Shown: positions 18,769-27,882, numbered from the stretch's first letter. The stretch is DNA of 64,000 nt from Microcoleus sp. FACHB-68 (GCF_014695715.1 NZ_JACJOT010000006.1:372001-436000); one strand, 5' to 3'. Numbers and translations: made by a program. The notes: generated by a model not told the origin, from the sequence alone.

Positions 18769-19002
18769 AACCGAGAAGCCGTAACGCCGGCCAAGTTATA
18801 TGAAGAAATCTTGCCGAAAGTTTCTTGGCGGGAATTGCTAGAGGCGTTAGAATCCCTCGAAGCTAGAATGTTTCTTGAAGCCGGTGAATCAGGCTTAACG
18901 CTGCAACCCGTCATTATGGAATATGTGACACAACACTTTATCACAACCATTGACAGGAGATTGTCACCCCAAACTTCAACTGTTTTAGAACTGGTGCTTT
19001 AA
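18769..19002 (+). pseudogene. Remnant of an NB-ARC (STAND NTPase) protein
   Basis: A reading frame from just after a stop at 18766 to the stop at 19000 gives LLEALESLEARMFLEAGESG and then QPVIMEYVTQHF. This is the winged-helix end of the NB-ARC module found in large cyanobacterial NB-ARC/WD40 proteins, where the usual text is LLEALESL...FTLQPVVMEYVTE. The nucleotide-binding half and any WD40 repeats are gone, and the frame begins mid-domain. It is therefore a decayed fragment rather than a small gene. Confidence 0.7.
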
Positions 19003-19056
19003 TTGCCGGTGAAATCAAATGCTAAGAAAAGGGTAAAAGAGTAACAGAGACAAGGG

Positions 19057-21696
19057 TTAAATAGCCCTCATCGGATCGAGAGCCACCCGAAAACCGACGA
19101 AGTTGTAGCTGAAGACCGACATCAAGTCACCACGATTCGCACTGCGGCAGTACCTGGGGTAGTTTTTCCAAGAACCTCCACGCTGCAACCGAAAATTACT
19201 ATCTCCTCCACTTTCCCACGCACTGCCATCAGAAGTAGCATTGTTGTAATTTTCATGCCAGACATCTTGACACCACTCCCAAACATTGCCGTGCATATCA
19301 TACAGTCCGAAGGCATTGGGTGGAAAACTCCCTACATCGGTTGTTTGTTTGCGGTTAACGCCTTTCGGTACTGAGGCGTAGGTGGCGTTGCCATCATAGT
19401 TAACTAAAAAAGGGGTGATTGTCTCGCCAAAGTAAAATGGGGTGGTGGTGCCGGCGCGGCAGGCATATTCCCACTCTGCCTCGCTGGGTAAACGATAGTT
19501 GCGTCCTGTTTTTTCCGAGAGTTTCTGGCAAAATTCAACGACATCATTCCAAAATACATTTTCCACCGGCCTGTTATTACCTTTAAATTTAGCCGGGTTA
19601 TTGCCCATCACTGCTTGCCACTGTGCTTGGGTGATGGGATATTTTCCTAATAAAAACGGCTGTAGCGTTACCCAATGCTGTGGACTTTCACTGCTAAATC
19701 GTCCTACTTCCGTGTTTGGGGAACCCATGAGAAATGTGCCGCCGGGAATTGACACCATTTCCAGAATTACATTGTTACCAAGTTTTTCAGCAAAAACTTC
19801 TGCTTGTCTTTGCTGACTGTTAACAATTTTTCCTTGAGCATCGACGGTAACAGTTGTGAATTCAAAAGAGGAAGTTGGAAGGGCAGACGCTGCAATCACT
19901 GTAGTCTGTTGAGACGGCACGGAAGGAGTGGGAAGAACCGGCGCTGAGATCGCTGCGGGAACGAGTGCCACCCGAAAACCGAAGTGGTAGTTCCTGAAGT
20001 TCGGCCCGTACCTGATACGAAGCGCACTACGGCAGTACGCGGGGTTGAGGTTCCAAGAACCTCCACGCCGCAACCGGTATTTGCTATCTCCCCCAATTTC
20101 CCACGCACTGCCATCAGAAGGCGCACCGTTGTAATTTTCATGCCAGACATCTTGACACCACTCCCAGACATTGCCGTGCATATCGTACAGCCCAAAGGCA
20201 TTGGGCGGGAAACTCCCGACATCGGTTGTTTGTTTTCGACATTGACCCTGTGGCCCAGAAGCGTAAATATAAATGCCATCATAGTTAGCCAAATCAGGTG
20301 TAATTGTCTCGCCAAAGTAAAACGGGGTGGTAATGCCGGCGCGGCAGGCATATTCCCACTCCGCCTCGCTGGGTAAACGATAGTTACGCCCGGTTTTTTG
20401 CGAGAGTTTCTGGCAAAATTCAACGGCATCATTCCAAGATACATTTTCTACTGGCCTGTTATTTCCTTTAGAGTTAGCGGGGTTATTGCCCATCACTGAT
20501 TGCCACTGCGCTTGAGTGACAGGATATTTTCCCAGGAAAAACGGCTGTACCGTTACCCGATGCTGAGGACTTTCATAGCCATATCGCCCTTCTTCCGTTT
20601 CTGGGGAACCCATGAGAAATCTGCCGCCCTTAATTGACACCATTTCTAAACTGACGTTGTTACTGAGTTTTTCTGTAAAAACGTCTGCTTGTCCCTGCTG
20701 CCGATTAACAATTTTTCCTCTAGCATTGACGGTAACAGTCATGAATTGAAAGGGATAAGTTGGAAGAATGGGTGCTGCAATTACTGTACTCGCTTGAGAT
20801 GGGACGGAAGGAGTCGGAAGGACTGGTGGCGAGATAATAGTCTTCGTTTGAGGTGGGGCTGTTGGCAGCGCTGATCCTGACACTAAAGAATTCAGCGCTT
20901 GCAAAGCTTCTGTCGCATTCGCATAGCGCCCAGTGAAGTGATCTCGCACCATTTTGCTTAAAATGTCTGCTAACCCATCGCTCACAGAAGCGTAATTTTT
21001 CCAAATCACTTCACCATCATTATCTTCTTCGAGCAAATCAGGCTCTACTCCAGTCAAAGCAAAAATGACTGTCCTCCCCAGTGCGTAAATATCGCTGCTT
21101 GGTTTTGGCTTCCCCATTGCCTGTTCGCTGGGCATAAAACCAAGCGTTCCAATAGAAACCGTGCGGCTCGTTTTTCCTGATAAAATTGTCTTCTGAATGC
21201 CAATCTCCTTAACTGCTCCAAAGTCAATTAGCATCAACTTGCCATCTTTTCGCCGCATGATATTCTGGGGCTTAATATCTCGGTGGATGATATTATTCTG
21301 GTGAACATAGGCCAGGATTTCTAAAATATCCTGTAATAATTTAATCGCATAAGTTTCGCTTAACTTTTTGCCTGGACTCAATTCTTTGCTTAAGTCATGC
21401 CCTTCGATGAATTCCTGAATGAGATAAAATTCTTGATTTTCTTCAAAATAAGCAAACAGCTTGGGAATGCGCTCATGGTTTTGCGCCAGTTTATATAAAA
21501 TTTCTGCTTCTTTTTGAAATAACCGCTGGATATCCGGTTCAATTGCTTGGGGATGAAGCCGCTTGACGACACATTTAGGCTTGGGAGTGATGGGAATATC
21601 TAAATCGTTTGCCAAATAGGTTTCCGCAAACCCGCCGCTTCCCAGCACTTTGACGATTTCGTAGCGATTCCGTAGTATTTGGCCGGCAACGAGCAT
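19057..21696 (-). CDS. Ser/Thr protein kinase with two FGE-sulfatase modules
   Basis: This is a eukaryotic-type kinase (residue numbers from the longest frame, first codon at 21747). It has GSGGFAET at 36-43, Lys62, HRD at 155-157 and DFG at 175-177, all intact. After a Pro/Thr-rich linker come two tandem formylglycine-generating-enzyme-like modules, about 372-600 and 645-893, some 80% alike. One of the two FGE cysteines is missing, so formylglycine synthesis is not expected; the modules more likely bind ligand through the C-type-lectin-like fold. Both modules end in a hypervariable stretch (listed separately). The start at 21696 is chosen because GGAG lies 8 bases upstream and the family starts MLVAGQIL; the frame is open 17 codons further. 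Confidence 0.9.
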   Translation of the reverse strand: MLVAGQILRNRYEIVKVLGSGGFAETYLANDLDIPITPKPKCVVKRLHPQAIEPDIQRLFQKEAEILYKLAQNHERIPKLFAYFEENQEFYLIQEFIEGHDLSKELSPGKKLSETYAIKLLQDILEILAYVHQNNIIHRDIKPQNIMRRKDGKLMLIDFGAVKEIGIQKTILSGKTSRTVSIGTLGFMPSEQAMGKPKPSSDIYALGRTVIFALTGVEPDLLEEDNDGEVIWKNYASVSDGLADILSKMVRDHFTGRYANATEALQALNSLVSGSALPTAPPQTKTIISPPVLPTPSVPSQASTVIAAPILPTYPFQFMTVTVNARGKIVNRQQGQADVFTEKLSNNVSLEMVSIKGGRFLMGSPETEEGRYGYESPQHRVTVQPFFLGKYPVTQAQWQSVMGNNPANSKGNNRPVENVSWNDAVEFCQKLSQKTGRNYRLPSEAEWEYACRAGITTPFYFGETITPDLANYDGIYIYASGPQGQCRKQTTDVGSFPPNAFGLYDMHGNVWEWCQDVWHENYNGAPSDGSAWEIGGDSKYRLRRGGSWNLNPAYCRSALRIRYGPNFRNYHFGFRVALVPAAISAPVLPTPSVPSQQTTVIAASALPTSSFEFTTVTVDAQGKIVNSQQRQAEVFAEKLGNNVILEMVSIPGGTFLMGSPNTEVGRFSSESPQHWVTLQPFLLGKYPITQAQWQAVMGNNPAKFKGNNRPVENVFWNDVVEFCQKLSEKTGRNYRLPSEAEWEYACRAGTTTPFYFGETITPFLVNYDGNATYASVPKGVNRKQTTDVGSFPPNAFGLYDMHGNVWEWCQDVWHENYNNATSDGSAWESGGDSNFRLQRGGSWKNYPRYCRSANRGDLMSVFSYNFVGFRVALDPMRAI
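19096..19170 (-). other. Putative DGR-type variable region, second FGE module
   Basis: These 25 codons, from the TGG after RGGS to the codon before GFRVA, differ from the matching stretch of the first module at 28 of 75 bases. The flanking DNA is about 90% identical. Fourteen codons end in C, the NNC form expected when AAC template codons are mutated at adenines. It is followed by a shared block at 19077-19095. Confidence 0.65.
19981..20055 (-). other. Putative DGR-type variable region, first FGE module
   Basis: This is the counterpart of the stretch at 19096-19170. Codons include CTC, TAC, ATC, TTC and CAC around invariant CRSA. Fourteen of 25 codons end in C. The conserved block GGTTTTCGGGTGGCNCTCG follows at 19962-19980, at the place where DGRs keep their initiation-of-mutagenic-homology element. 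Confidence 0.65.
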
Positions 21697-21824
21697 AGTG
21701 GGTACTCCGGGCAGTGGCAATTTAATTGATTTTCGCATAATTGCCATTGCGCCGGCACCTTACTGATGCCAGCTATCTTGCAGCTCTCAACAAATCTTAT
21801 TAAAAAATAAGACCCTGTTTAAAA

Positions 21825-23462
21825 TTACCTCAACCGGCCTGATCTCAAGATACTAACAATTAACCACAATCCTAGAAAACTCGCTGCGTAAAACAAGGCG
21901 CTGCTAACGACACTTTGACCGTTAGAAAAGACAATGGCTGCCCCGATGATCAGTGATCCAACGACAATACTAAACGAGAGCCGGTTAGCTGAATCATCCA
22001 TCGTGCGGCGAACCCCATCGAGTTCTTTTACAGTTAAATTCCACCGCAACGTTTCAGAAGTAACTCGCTCTAGCAATAACTCAACTTGACGCGGAGACTG
22101 CAAAGAAAGACTTTTTATATCGAGTGCAGTTCTCAAAACGGCTTGCAGTGGATCGTCGCCAAAAAGCTGCCGGCGAAACAAGTCTGTAATTAAGGGTTTA
22201 ACTTCATCGAGTAAATTAACGTCGGGGTCAAATTGACGTGCAACTCCCTCCAAATTTGCCAGTGCTTTCGCATACAATCCCAAGCTACCAGGCAAGCGAA
22301 CTTTATTTTCACGAGAGACTTGCAGCACTTCGTAAAATACTTGAGAAAAGTTAATTTGCGAAAGGCTGATGTTGTAATATTTCCGCAGCATTCGCGCAAA
22401 GTCGTTTTCCAAGTTTGACAGCTTATCCGGAACAGCAGAATCCGACAATTGCATGGTTAACTGAGCGCATCGTGCTGCATCTAAGTCAACAATTGCTAAT
22501 AGCATTTCTGTCAAAACTTGCTGGGTGCGCGGGTCAAGCCGGCCCATCATCCCAAAATCTAGCAAAGCGAGCCGGCCATCTCTGAGATAAAACAAATTAC
22601 CAGGATGGGGGTCAGCGTGAAAGAATCCATCGATGTATATTTGCTGGAAGAAAGCCCGGAATAGCAGGGTTGTTATGGCTTTACGCTTAGCCCTAACATC
22701 CCCATTATTAGAACCGGCATTTAAATCAGCTAATAGTAATGGCGCTCCGTCTAGCCACTCTAAAACCAGTAACTTTTCAGTGGTTAATTCCCAAATAATT
22801 TCTGGAACCATCAATTGCGTAGGGTCAAACCAACGACTGGTTGACAAATTGCGCCGCAATTGATTTGTGTAGCTAGCTTCTTGGGTGAAATCAAGTTCTG
22901 CCTGAAGCGCGGTGGCAAATTCATCGGCTAAAGCAACAACATCGTAATCTTTGCCAAACTCTGTGAGGGCAACCAAGTCTGCCAAAGCCCGGATCAGAGA
23001 GATATCTTGGGCGACAACGACATCAATGCCGGGACGCTGAACTTTTAGGGCAATTTGCCGGCCATCTCTTAAGGTGGCTTTATGGGTTTGGGCAATTGAG
23101 CCGGCAGCCACTGCACGCGGTTCCAGGGTGGCAAAAACTTCTTCTAAAGGCTTTTGCAATTGTTGCCGGATCACCACTTCCACTTCTGACCAAGGAACCG
23201 GCGGCACATTGGCTTGCAGATCCGTCAAAGCTTCAATGTATTGTGCCGGCAATAGATCCGGGCGCGTGCTCAGAAGCTGGCCCAACTTGACATAAACCGG
23301 ACCCAACTCCACTAAGATTTTACGCAGGACAGCCGGTGTGGGCAGTTTGGGTTCATCGGATTTGCCGCCGGTCAGCAGCACTCGCATATAGTCCCAGCCG
23401 TTGCGTAAGACTACTTCGATGATTTCTCCCTGGCGGCCACTGGTTCTGGTTAAAGAAAACAT
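21825..23462 (-). CDS. ABC1 (AarF/UbiB) family atypical kinase
   Basis: This is a 545-residue member of the ABC1K family, which in cyanobacteria and plastids is tied to quinone and tocopherol metabolism. Hallmarks are the KxGQ motif (LGQLLSTRPDLLP), AAGSIAQTH (the Ala-rich loop in place of the glycine loop), LKVQRPG, FHADPHPGN and LLDFGMMG. Two C-terminal hydrophobic helices suggest membrane attachment. The frame extends to 23540, but the first 26 residues of that form are encoded by a G-rich heptad repeat, so the ATG at 23462 is chosen. Confidence 0.9.
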   Translation of the reverse strand: MFSLTRTSGRQGEIIEVVLRNGWDYMRVLLTGGKSDEPKLPTPAVLRKILVELGPVYVKLGQLLSTRPDLLPAQYIEALTDLQANVPPVPWSEVEVVIRQQLQKPLEEVFATLEPRAVAAGSIAQTHKATLRDGRQIALKVQRPGIDVVVAQDISLIRALADLVALTEFGKDYDVVALADEFATALQAELDFTQEASYTNQLRRNLSTSRWFDPTQLMVPEIIWELTTEKLLVLEWLDGAPLLLADLNAGSNNGDVRAKRKAITTLLFRAFFQQIYIDGFFHADPHPGNLFYLRDGRLALLDFGMMGRLDPRTQQVLTEMLLAIVDLDAARCAQLTMQLSDSAVPDKLSNLENDFARMLRKYYNISLSQINFSQVFYEVLQVSRENKVRLPGSLGLYAKALANLEGVARQFDPDVNLLDEVKPLITDLFRRQLFGDDPLQAVLRTALDIKSLSLQSPRQVELLLERVTSETLRWNLTVKELDGVRRTMDDSANRLSFSIVVGSLIIGAAIVFSNGQSVVSSALFYAASFLGLWLIVSILRSGRLR

Positions 23463-23520
23463 GGGAATTGGGGATTGGGAATTGGGGATTGGGCATGGGG
23501 CATAGGGCATTAGGGCATGG
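23463..23520. repeat. Short tandem repeat (GGGGATT/GGGCAT heptad type)
   Basis: The block holds runs of GGGAATT, GGGGATT, GGGCATG and GGGCATA words. It resembles the short tandemly repeated heptamers (STRR) known from filamentous cyanobacteria. It sits directly before the ABC1 kinase start codon. Confidence 0.75.
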
Positions 23521-23591
23521 GATAAGTGGAGGAATGCCATAAGCTATCCCCAAGCTGTCAGCCCGATGACCCAATGACTCCAGACTTATTC

Positions 23592-24653
23592 TTACAGCAG
23601 ATTCTCGAATTTGGCGTCTGCCTGTAGGCTTTTGATCACCTGCTTGATGTCTTGGGTGCGGTCTTTTTTGACGATTAAAGTGACGTTGCCATCGCGTACA
23701 ACGACGACATCCTCTAAACCGATCGTGACAATCACCTCTTCTGAGTCAGCGGCGTAGAGAATCGTGCCGGTGGTGTCTAGCCCAACATGGGTGGCTAATT
23801 CGACATTGACGGCGTCTCCTTTGAGCAGGCGTTCAATCGCATTCCAGTCGCCGAGATCGTCCCAGCCAAAAGAGGCCGGCAACACGTAGGCTAACTGGGT
23901 TTTTTCCATCAAGGCGTAGTCAATACTTATCTTTTCTAATTGCGGGTAAGCATCGCGTCCTTGTGCTTCTAGCTGCTGCATCAGGGTAGGCGCGTGGGTG
24001 CGAAGTTCAGCCAGGACAACACCGGCACGGAAAATAAACATCCCGCTATTCCAGCTAAAACGCCCGGTTGACAAAAACTTTTCCGCTGTCTGCCGGTCTG
24101 GTTTTTCGGTAAACCGGCTCACGCGATAAACCGGCAATTCTTCAAAGGTGCCGGCACTGTCGCCTTGCTCAATGTAGCCGTAGCCGGTGGAGGGAAGGTT
24201 CGGCTTGATGCCGAGGGTGACGATTGACGCTTCAGAGGCCGCCAATTGGGTTGCGGCGCTAATCGTTTGCCCAAATGCCACTTCGTCCCCGATCCAGTGA
24301 TCTGCCGGGAAAAAGCCGATGACAGTATCATCCCCGTAGCGGCGCTGAATTTCCAAGGTTGCCCAAGCGACTGCCGGCGCGGTGTCCCGTCCTTCTGGTT
24401 CGATCAGTAAGTTTTCTTCCGGCAACTGGGGAAGCTGTTCACGCAAGCCTTCCGCAAGCTGGGCAGAGGTGACGACCCACAACCCGTCCCAACCGCCGGC
24501 GAGTGCCAGGAGGCGGTCTGCGGTTGCTTGCAGGAGACTTTTGCCACTGCCGTCAAGACTTAAAAATTGTTTAGGCCGGTGCCGCCGGCTGAGCGGCCAG
24601 AAGCGTTCGCCTTTGCCGCCGGCAAGAATAACAGGGATTAAGGAGCGATTCAT
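23592..24653 (-). CDS. manC: Mannose-1-phosphate guanylyltransferase
   Basis: The enzyme makes GDP-mannose from GTP and mannose-1-phosphate for polysaccharide and glycoprotein synthesis. The 353-residue form has the pyrophosphorylase signature LAGGKGERFWPLSR at its start, then FPADHWI, the FTEKPDR substrate loop and WNSGMFIFRA. The isomerase domain of bifunctional ManC proteins is absent. An upstream in-frame start at 24743 exists, but family members begin at MNRSLIPVILAGG, so 24653 is used. A second, different GDP-mannose enzyme (fusion) lies at 38-40 kb. Confidence 0.9.
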   Translation of the reverse strand: MNRSLIPVILAGGKGERFWPLSRRHRPKQFLSLDGSGKSLLQATADRLLALAGGWDGLWVVTSAQLAEGLREQLPQLPEENLLIEPEGRDTAPAVAWATLEIQRRYGDDTVIGFFPADHWIGDEVAFGQTISAATQLAASEASIVTLGIKPNLPSTGYGYIEQGDSAGTFEELPVYRVSRFTEKPDRQTAEKFLSTGRFSWNSGMFIFRAGVVLAELRTHAPTLMQQLEAQGRDAYPQLEKISIDYALMEKTQLAYVLPASFGWDDLGDWNAIERLLKGDAVNVELATHVGLDTTGTILYAADSEEVIVTIGLEDVVVVRDGNVTLIVKKDRTQDIKQVIKSLQADAKFENLL

Positions 24654-25138
24654 GGTTGGCTTTAGCCCGTTGCGAAGCTCAATCTTTCTTCGCCCTATAC
24701 TACAAGGTTTTTCCGCTTTCTGCGTCTGTGGGGTGAAGATCAACCGATGATTGTAGAGCTGCCGGTGATAAATCTTCCATTGGGGGGATACGGCTCAGCA
24801 GTTCTGCCCCGTAAATGTAGATTGGGTAAGGGTTCAGCAACGCGCTCCTATCCAGTTGATTCGGGTTAAATTTTCACGGCCTGTCTAAAGCTCGAAAACA
24901 GTCTGGGTGCGGATTTTATCGAGTTTAAGTCTGGCCGGTCAACGAGAAAATCTTCTAGATATCTCTGTGGGATTTCAACAGGGAGGACTGTTTTCACGTT
25001 GGCCGGCGAAACGACACTCTAAAATTTAAAATCTACAATCGATCCGGCGCTGTGTATTAAAAAACCCAGGCTATAATCAGTCGCGTTGATTTTAATTTAA
25101 CCGTACGCGCAGGCTGTGGTTTTGCGAGTGAGGTCAAG
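24654..25138. other. Divergent spacer between manC and the LCP gene
   Basis: No gene is supported. A perfect 10-base inverted repeat (GAAAACAGTC at 24894-24903, GACTGTTTTC at 24986-24995) lies in the LCP leader. It could be an operator or a long-range hairpin. Confidence 0.5.
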
Positions 25139-26587
25139 GTGGTAGAAGGAGTAGATCCGTTTAAAGAGGGTGCAGACTCTCAACAATCGGAGGTTGTGGA
25201 AAAACCACAGAAGTCTGCAAGCGCCGGCAAACGAATGCCAGTGTTGAAATTCACTGGGATCGCAAGCCGGTCTATGTTGTGGAGTTTAGGATTGATTCTG
25301 ACGGCAACGATGTCGGCCACGCTAGGGGCAACACTAGCACTGATGACACCTTTGTCGCTCCCGCTTGGCCCTAAAGAGCCTGCAGGGCGATCGCTTCAGG
25401 ATGTGTGGCAAGAAACCTTTAATTACCGGCTGACACGACCCGTCAATATTTTAATTTTGGGCATTGATCGCGTTCCCAAGGCGCGGGAAAACTCTCCAGA
25501 AATTTTTGCCGGTCGCAGTGATACGATGCTGCTGCTGCGGGTAAATCCGAAGGAAAACACGGTGAATATGCTGTCAATTCCTAGGGATACTCAAATAGAA
25601 ATTCCGGGATTTGGCACGCAGAAAATTAACGAGGCAAATGTTAAGGGAGGCGCAGCTTTAGCCGCCCGGATGGTGAGTCGCAACCTCAACGGCGTGCCGG
25701 TTGATCGCTATGTGCGCGTCAGCACCGGCGCATTTCGAGAGTTAGTGGATCTTCTCGGTGGGGTTGAGGTGTTTGTCCCTCACCCCATGTCTTATGTGGA
25801 TGAAACCCAGAAACTCAATATTGACTTAGCCGAAGGTTGGCAAACTCTTGATGGGGAACAGGCAGAAAAGTTCGCCCGGTTCCGCAATGAAAATAAAGGT
25901 GATATCGGTCGGGTACAGCGGCAGCAGAGTTTACTGAAAGCATTGCGAAACCGGCTTTCTAGTTCGACGGTGTTGCCTCGGTTGCCTCAAATTATCCGGG
26001 TGATGCAAAAGTATATTGATACGAATCTCAGCCTGGAAGAAATGCTAGCGCTGATGAATTTTAGTCTTCAAATGCAACCAGATGATTTAAAAATGGTGAT
26101 GTTACCCGGTCGGTTTAGCGATCCACAAGAGTATAAAGCTAGCTACTGGATTCTGGATAGTGAAGGGCGCGATCGGGTCATGCGCGATTATTTTGCGATC
26201 TCATCTAAACCAAAGGTTCCGGGAGAAGGTGAGGCAGATTTGCCTCAAGGCGATAGCTTTGCCGCCCGTCAGTTACGCAGTCCCCTGAAAATTGCGATTC
26301 AAAACGCTTCTGATTCACCTGAAATTGCAATGTTTGCGGTTAACTATCTCCAAGACCACGGCTTTGATAATGTGTATCTTGTGCAAGATTGGCCCGACCG
26401 GCTCCTCAAGACGCAGATTATTGTTCAAAAAGGTGATTTACAAGGGGCAGTACAGCTTAAAAAAGTCTTAGGGTTTGGCAATATTGAATCGGATTCTACG
26501 GGCGAGCTAGAATCTGATTTGACAATTCGGGTGGGTCAAGATTGGGTTCAATTTTATTTGAAATCTGCTTCTTCCCCTCGCCGTTAA
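25139..26587 (+). CDS. LytR-CpsA-Psr (LCP) family protein with LytR_C domain
   Basis: LCP enzymes move glycopolymers from lipid carriers to peptidoglycan or other acceptors at the outer face of the inner membrane. The 482-residue protein starts at a GTG. A basic cytoplasmic tail is followed by one membrane helix at about 50-76. The LCP domain carries GRSDTMLLL, LSIPRDTQ and GDIGRVQRQQ, with the arginines and aspartates that bind the pyrophosphate. A C-terminal LytR_C domain (IAIQNAS...) covers about 383-478. It converges on the DNA methyltransferase gene with only 2 bases between the stops. Confidence 0.9.
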   Translation: MVEGVDPFKEGADSQQSEVVEKPQKSASAGKRMPVLKFTGIASRSMLWSLGLILTATMSATLGATLALMTPLSLPLGPKEPAGRSLQDVWQETFNYRLTRPVNILILGIDRVPKARENSPEIFAGRSDTMLLLRVNPKENTVNMLSIPRDTQIEIPGFGTQKINEANVKGGAALAARMVSRNLNGVPVDRYVRVSTGAFRELVDLLGGVEVFVPHPMSYVDETQKLNIDLAEGWQTLDGEQAEKFARFRNENKGDIGRVQRQQSLLKALRNRLSSSTVLPRLPQIIRVMQKYIDTNLSLEEMLALMNFSLQMQPDDLKMVMLPGRFSDPQEYKASYWILDSEGRDRVMRDYFAISSKPKVPGEGEADLPQGDSFAARQLRSPLKIAIQNASDSPEIAMFAVNYLQDHGFDNVYLVQDWPDRLLKTQIIVQKGDLQGAVQLKKVLGFGNIESDSTGELESDLTIRVGQDWVQFYLKSASSPRR

Positions 26588-26589
26588 TT

Positions 26590-27882
26590 TTACCTTTTGC
26601 TTCGGGTTCTCGGTTCTATGACTTGTGAATTTACACCGTAACGCTTAGCTGCTTGAGACATATTGAGTTCGAGTAACTTTTCTTCTCCCATTTGCCAATT
26701 TTCCGCCGGCTTCTGTAGCGGTACATTTAAAACACGGATAATCTCTGATGCTACAGCTTTTGCTAATAAAGGTGGCACTGAGTTGCCCACTTGCCGGCAG
26801 CCGTGCCACTTTGTCACATGGAATCTAAACCAGTCGGGGTATGAGTGCAACCGCGCTGCCTCCCGTACCGTAATACATCGCGGCGTAAATGGATGAATGG
26901 GTCGAGGAGAGGTGAAAGCGCCGCGATTGCTCGCTGTGCCGGCTCTAAGTGTGTTGCAAATGCCTTGCGGATTAAGCTTATGGAAGCGACTAATCGGCTC
27001 TATTTTACCGGCAACGGTGCCGGCGAATCTTTTGATTGATTCCAGGGTGTGTTGTGTACCCAAACTAGAAGTCAGAAGTTGCGAATTAAATTGTCGCCGG
27101 TAGGAATAATCATCATCTACAGGATAAAAATTACGAAGTTGACCGCTATATTGACTCGGCTTTCCATACTCTGCGATCACCCAATCTTTGCTGAGCAATT
27201 CTGGGTAATCTTCGACTTCCGGTAAGTCTCCTATCGCATCCCACACCGTCGGGCACGAGGTTAACATAGATAATTTGCTGGAATTCTTACCGCTTAATGT
27301 TGCAGGGCAGGTAATCGCTTCAGGATATTGCGGTAAAGTTAAGCCTTTTTGACATCCCAGGAGAAACAATCTTTCCCGATTTTGGGGTACGCCATAATGA
27401 GCGGCATTAAGAACTTTGTAATTTTCTTCTACTTCATAATCCTTTAATTGAAATTCCTCTATAATCTCCTCCAATAATTTCTGATGTTTTCCGAGGGTCA
27501 AACCTCGCACGTTTTCCATGACAAAATATTTAGGTTTAAGATCTAAAACCAGCCGCAAAAAGTGAAAAACAAGGGAATTGCGAGGATCATCAAGTGCCCT
27601 TTTGCCAATTAGTGAAAATCCTTGACAGGGAGGGCCACCGAACACAACATCAATCTCGCGATTTCCTATTGCAGATAAATTTCTGATGGCGTCTGCAGTT
27701 GTATCGGCAACACTCTGACACAAAACTGACCAAAACGGGAAATTGAACTCGTGAGTCGCGCAATGAATGGGATCAAGTTCCACCGCAGCTAGTACATCAA
27801 ATCCTGCTTGTTCAAATCCCAAACTCATGCCGCCCGCGCCGGCAAACAAATCAACACCGATTGGACGGGTAGTTCCGTTCAT
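26590..27882 (-). CDS. DNA (cytosine-5)-methyltransferase, orphan
   Basis: This is a 430-residue m5C methyltransferase. Motif I is DLFAGAGGMSLGFEQAG (residues 11-27). Motif IV is GGPPCQGFS with catalytic Cys86, motif VI is ENVRGL, and motif VIII is QNRERLF. Motifs IX and X end with RQVGNSVPPLLAKAVA. The target-recognition segment lies between motifs VIII and IX. No restriction endonuclease gene is adjacent, so it is a solitary enzyme that may regulate or mark the genome. The tail MSQAAKRYGVNSQ looks helix-turn-helix-like. Its target cannot be read, but RCCGGY is an attractive candidate (see findings). Confidence 0.93.
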   Translation of the reverse strand: MNGTTRPIGVDLFAGAGGMSLGFEQAGFDVLAAVELDPIHCATHEFNFPFWSVLCQSVADTTADAIRNLSAIGNREIDVVFGGPPCQGFSLIGKRALDDPRNSLVFHFLRLVLDLKPKYFVMENVRGLTLGKHQKLLEEIIEEFQLKDYEVEENYKVLNAAHYGVPQNRERLFLLGCQKGLTLPQYPEAITCPATLSGKNSSKLSMLTSCPTVWDAIGDLPEVEDYPELLSKDWVIAEYGKPSQYSGQLRNFYPVDDDYSYRRQFNSQLLTSSLGTQHTLESIKRFAGTVAGKIEPISRFHKLNPQGICNTLRAGTASNRGAFTSPRPIHPFTPRCITVREAARLHSYPDWFRFHVTKWHGCRQVGNSVPPLLAKAVASEIIRVLNVPLQKPAENWQMGEEKLLELNMSQAAKRYGVNSQVIEPRTRSKR

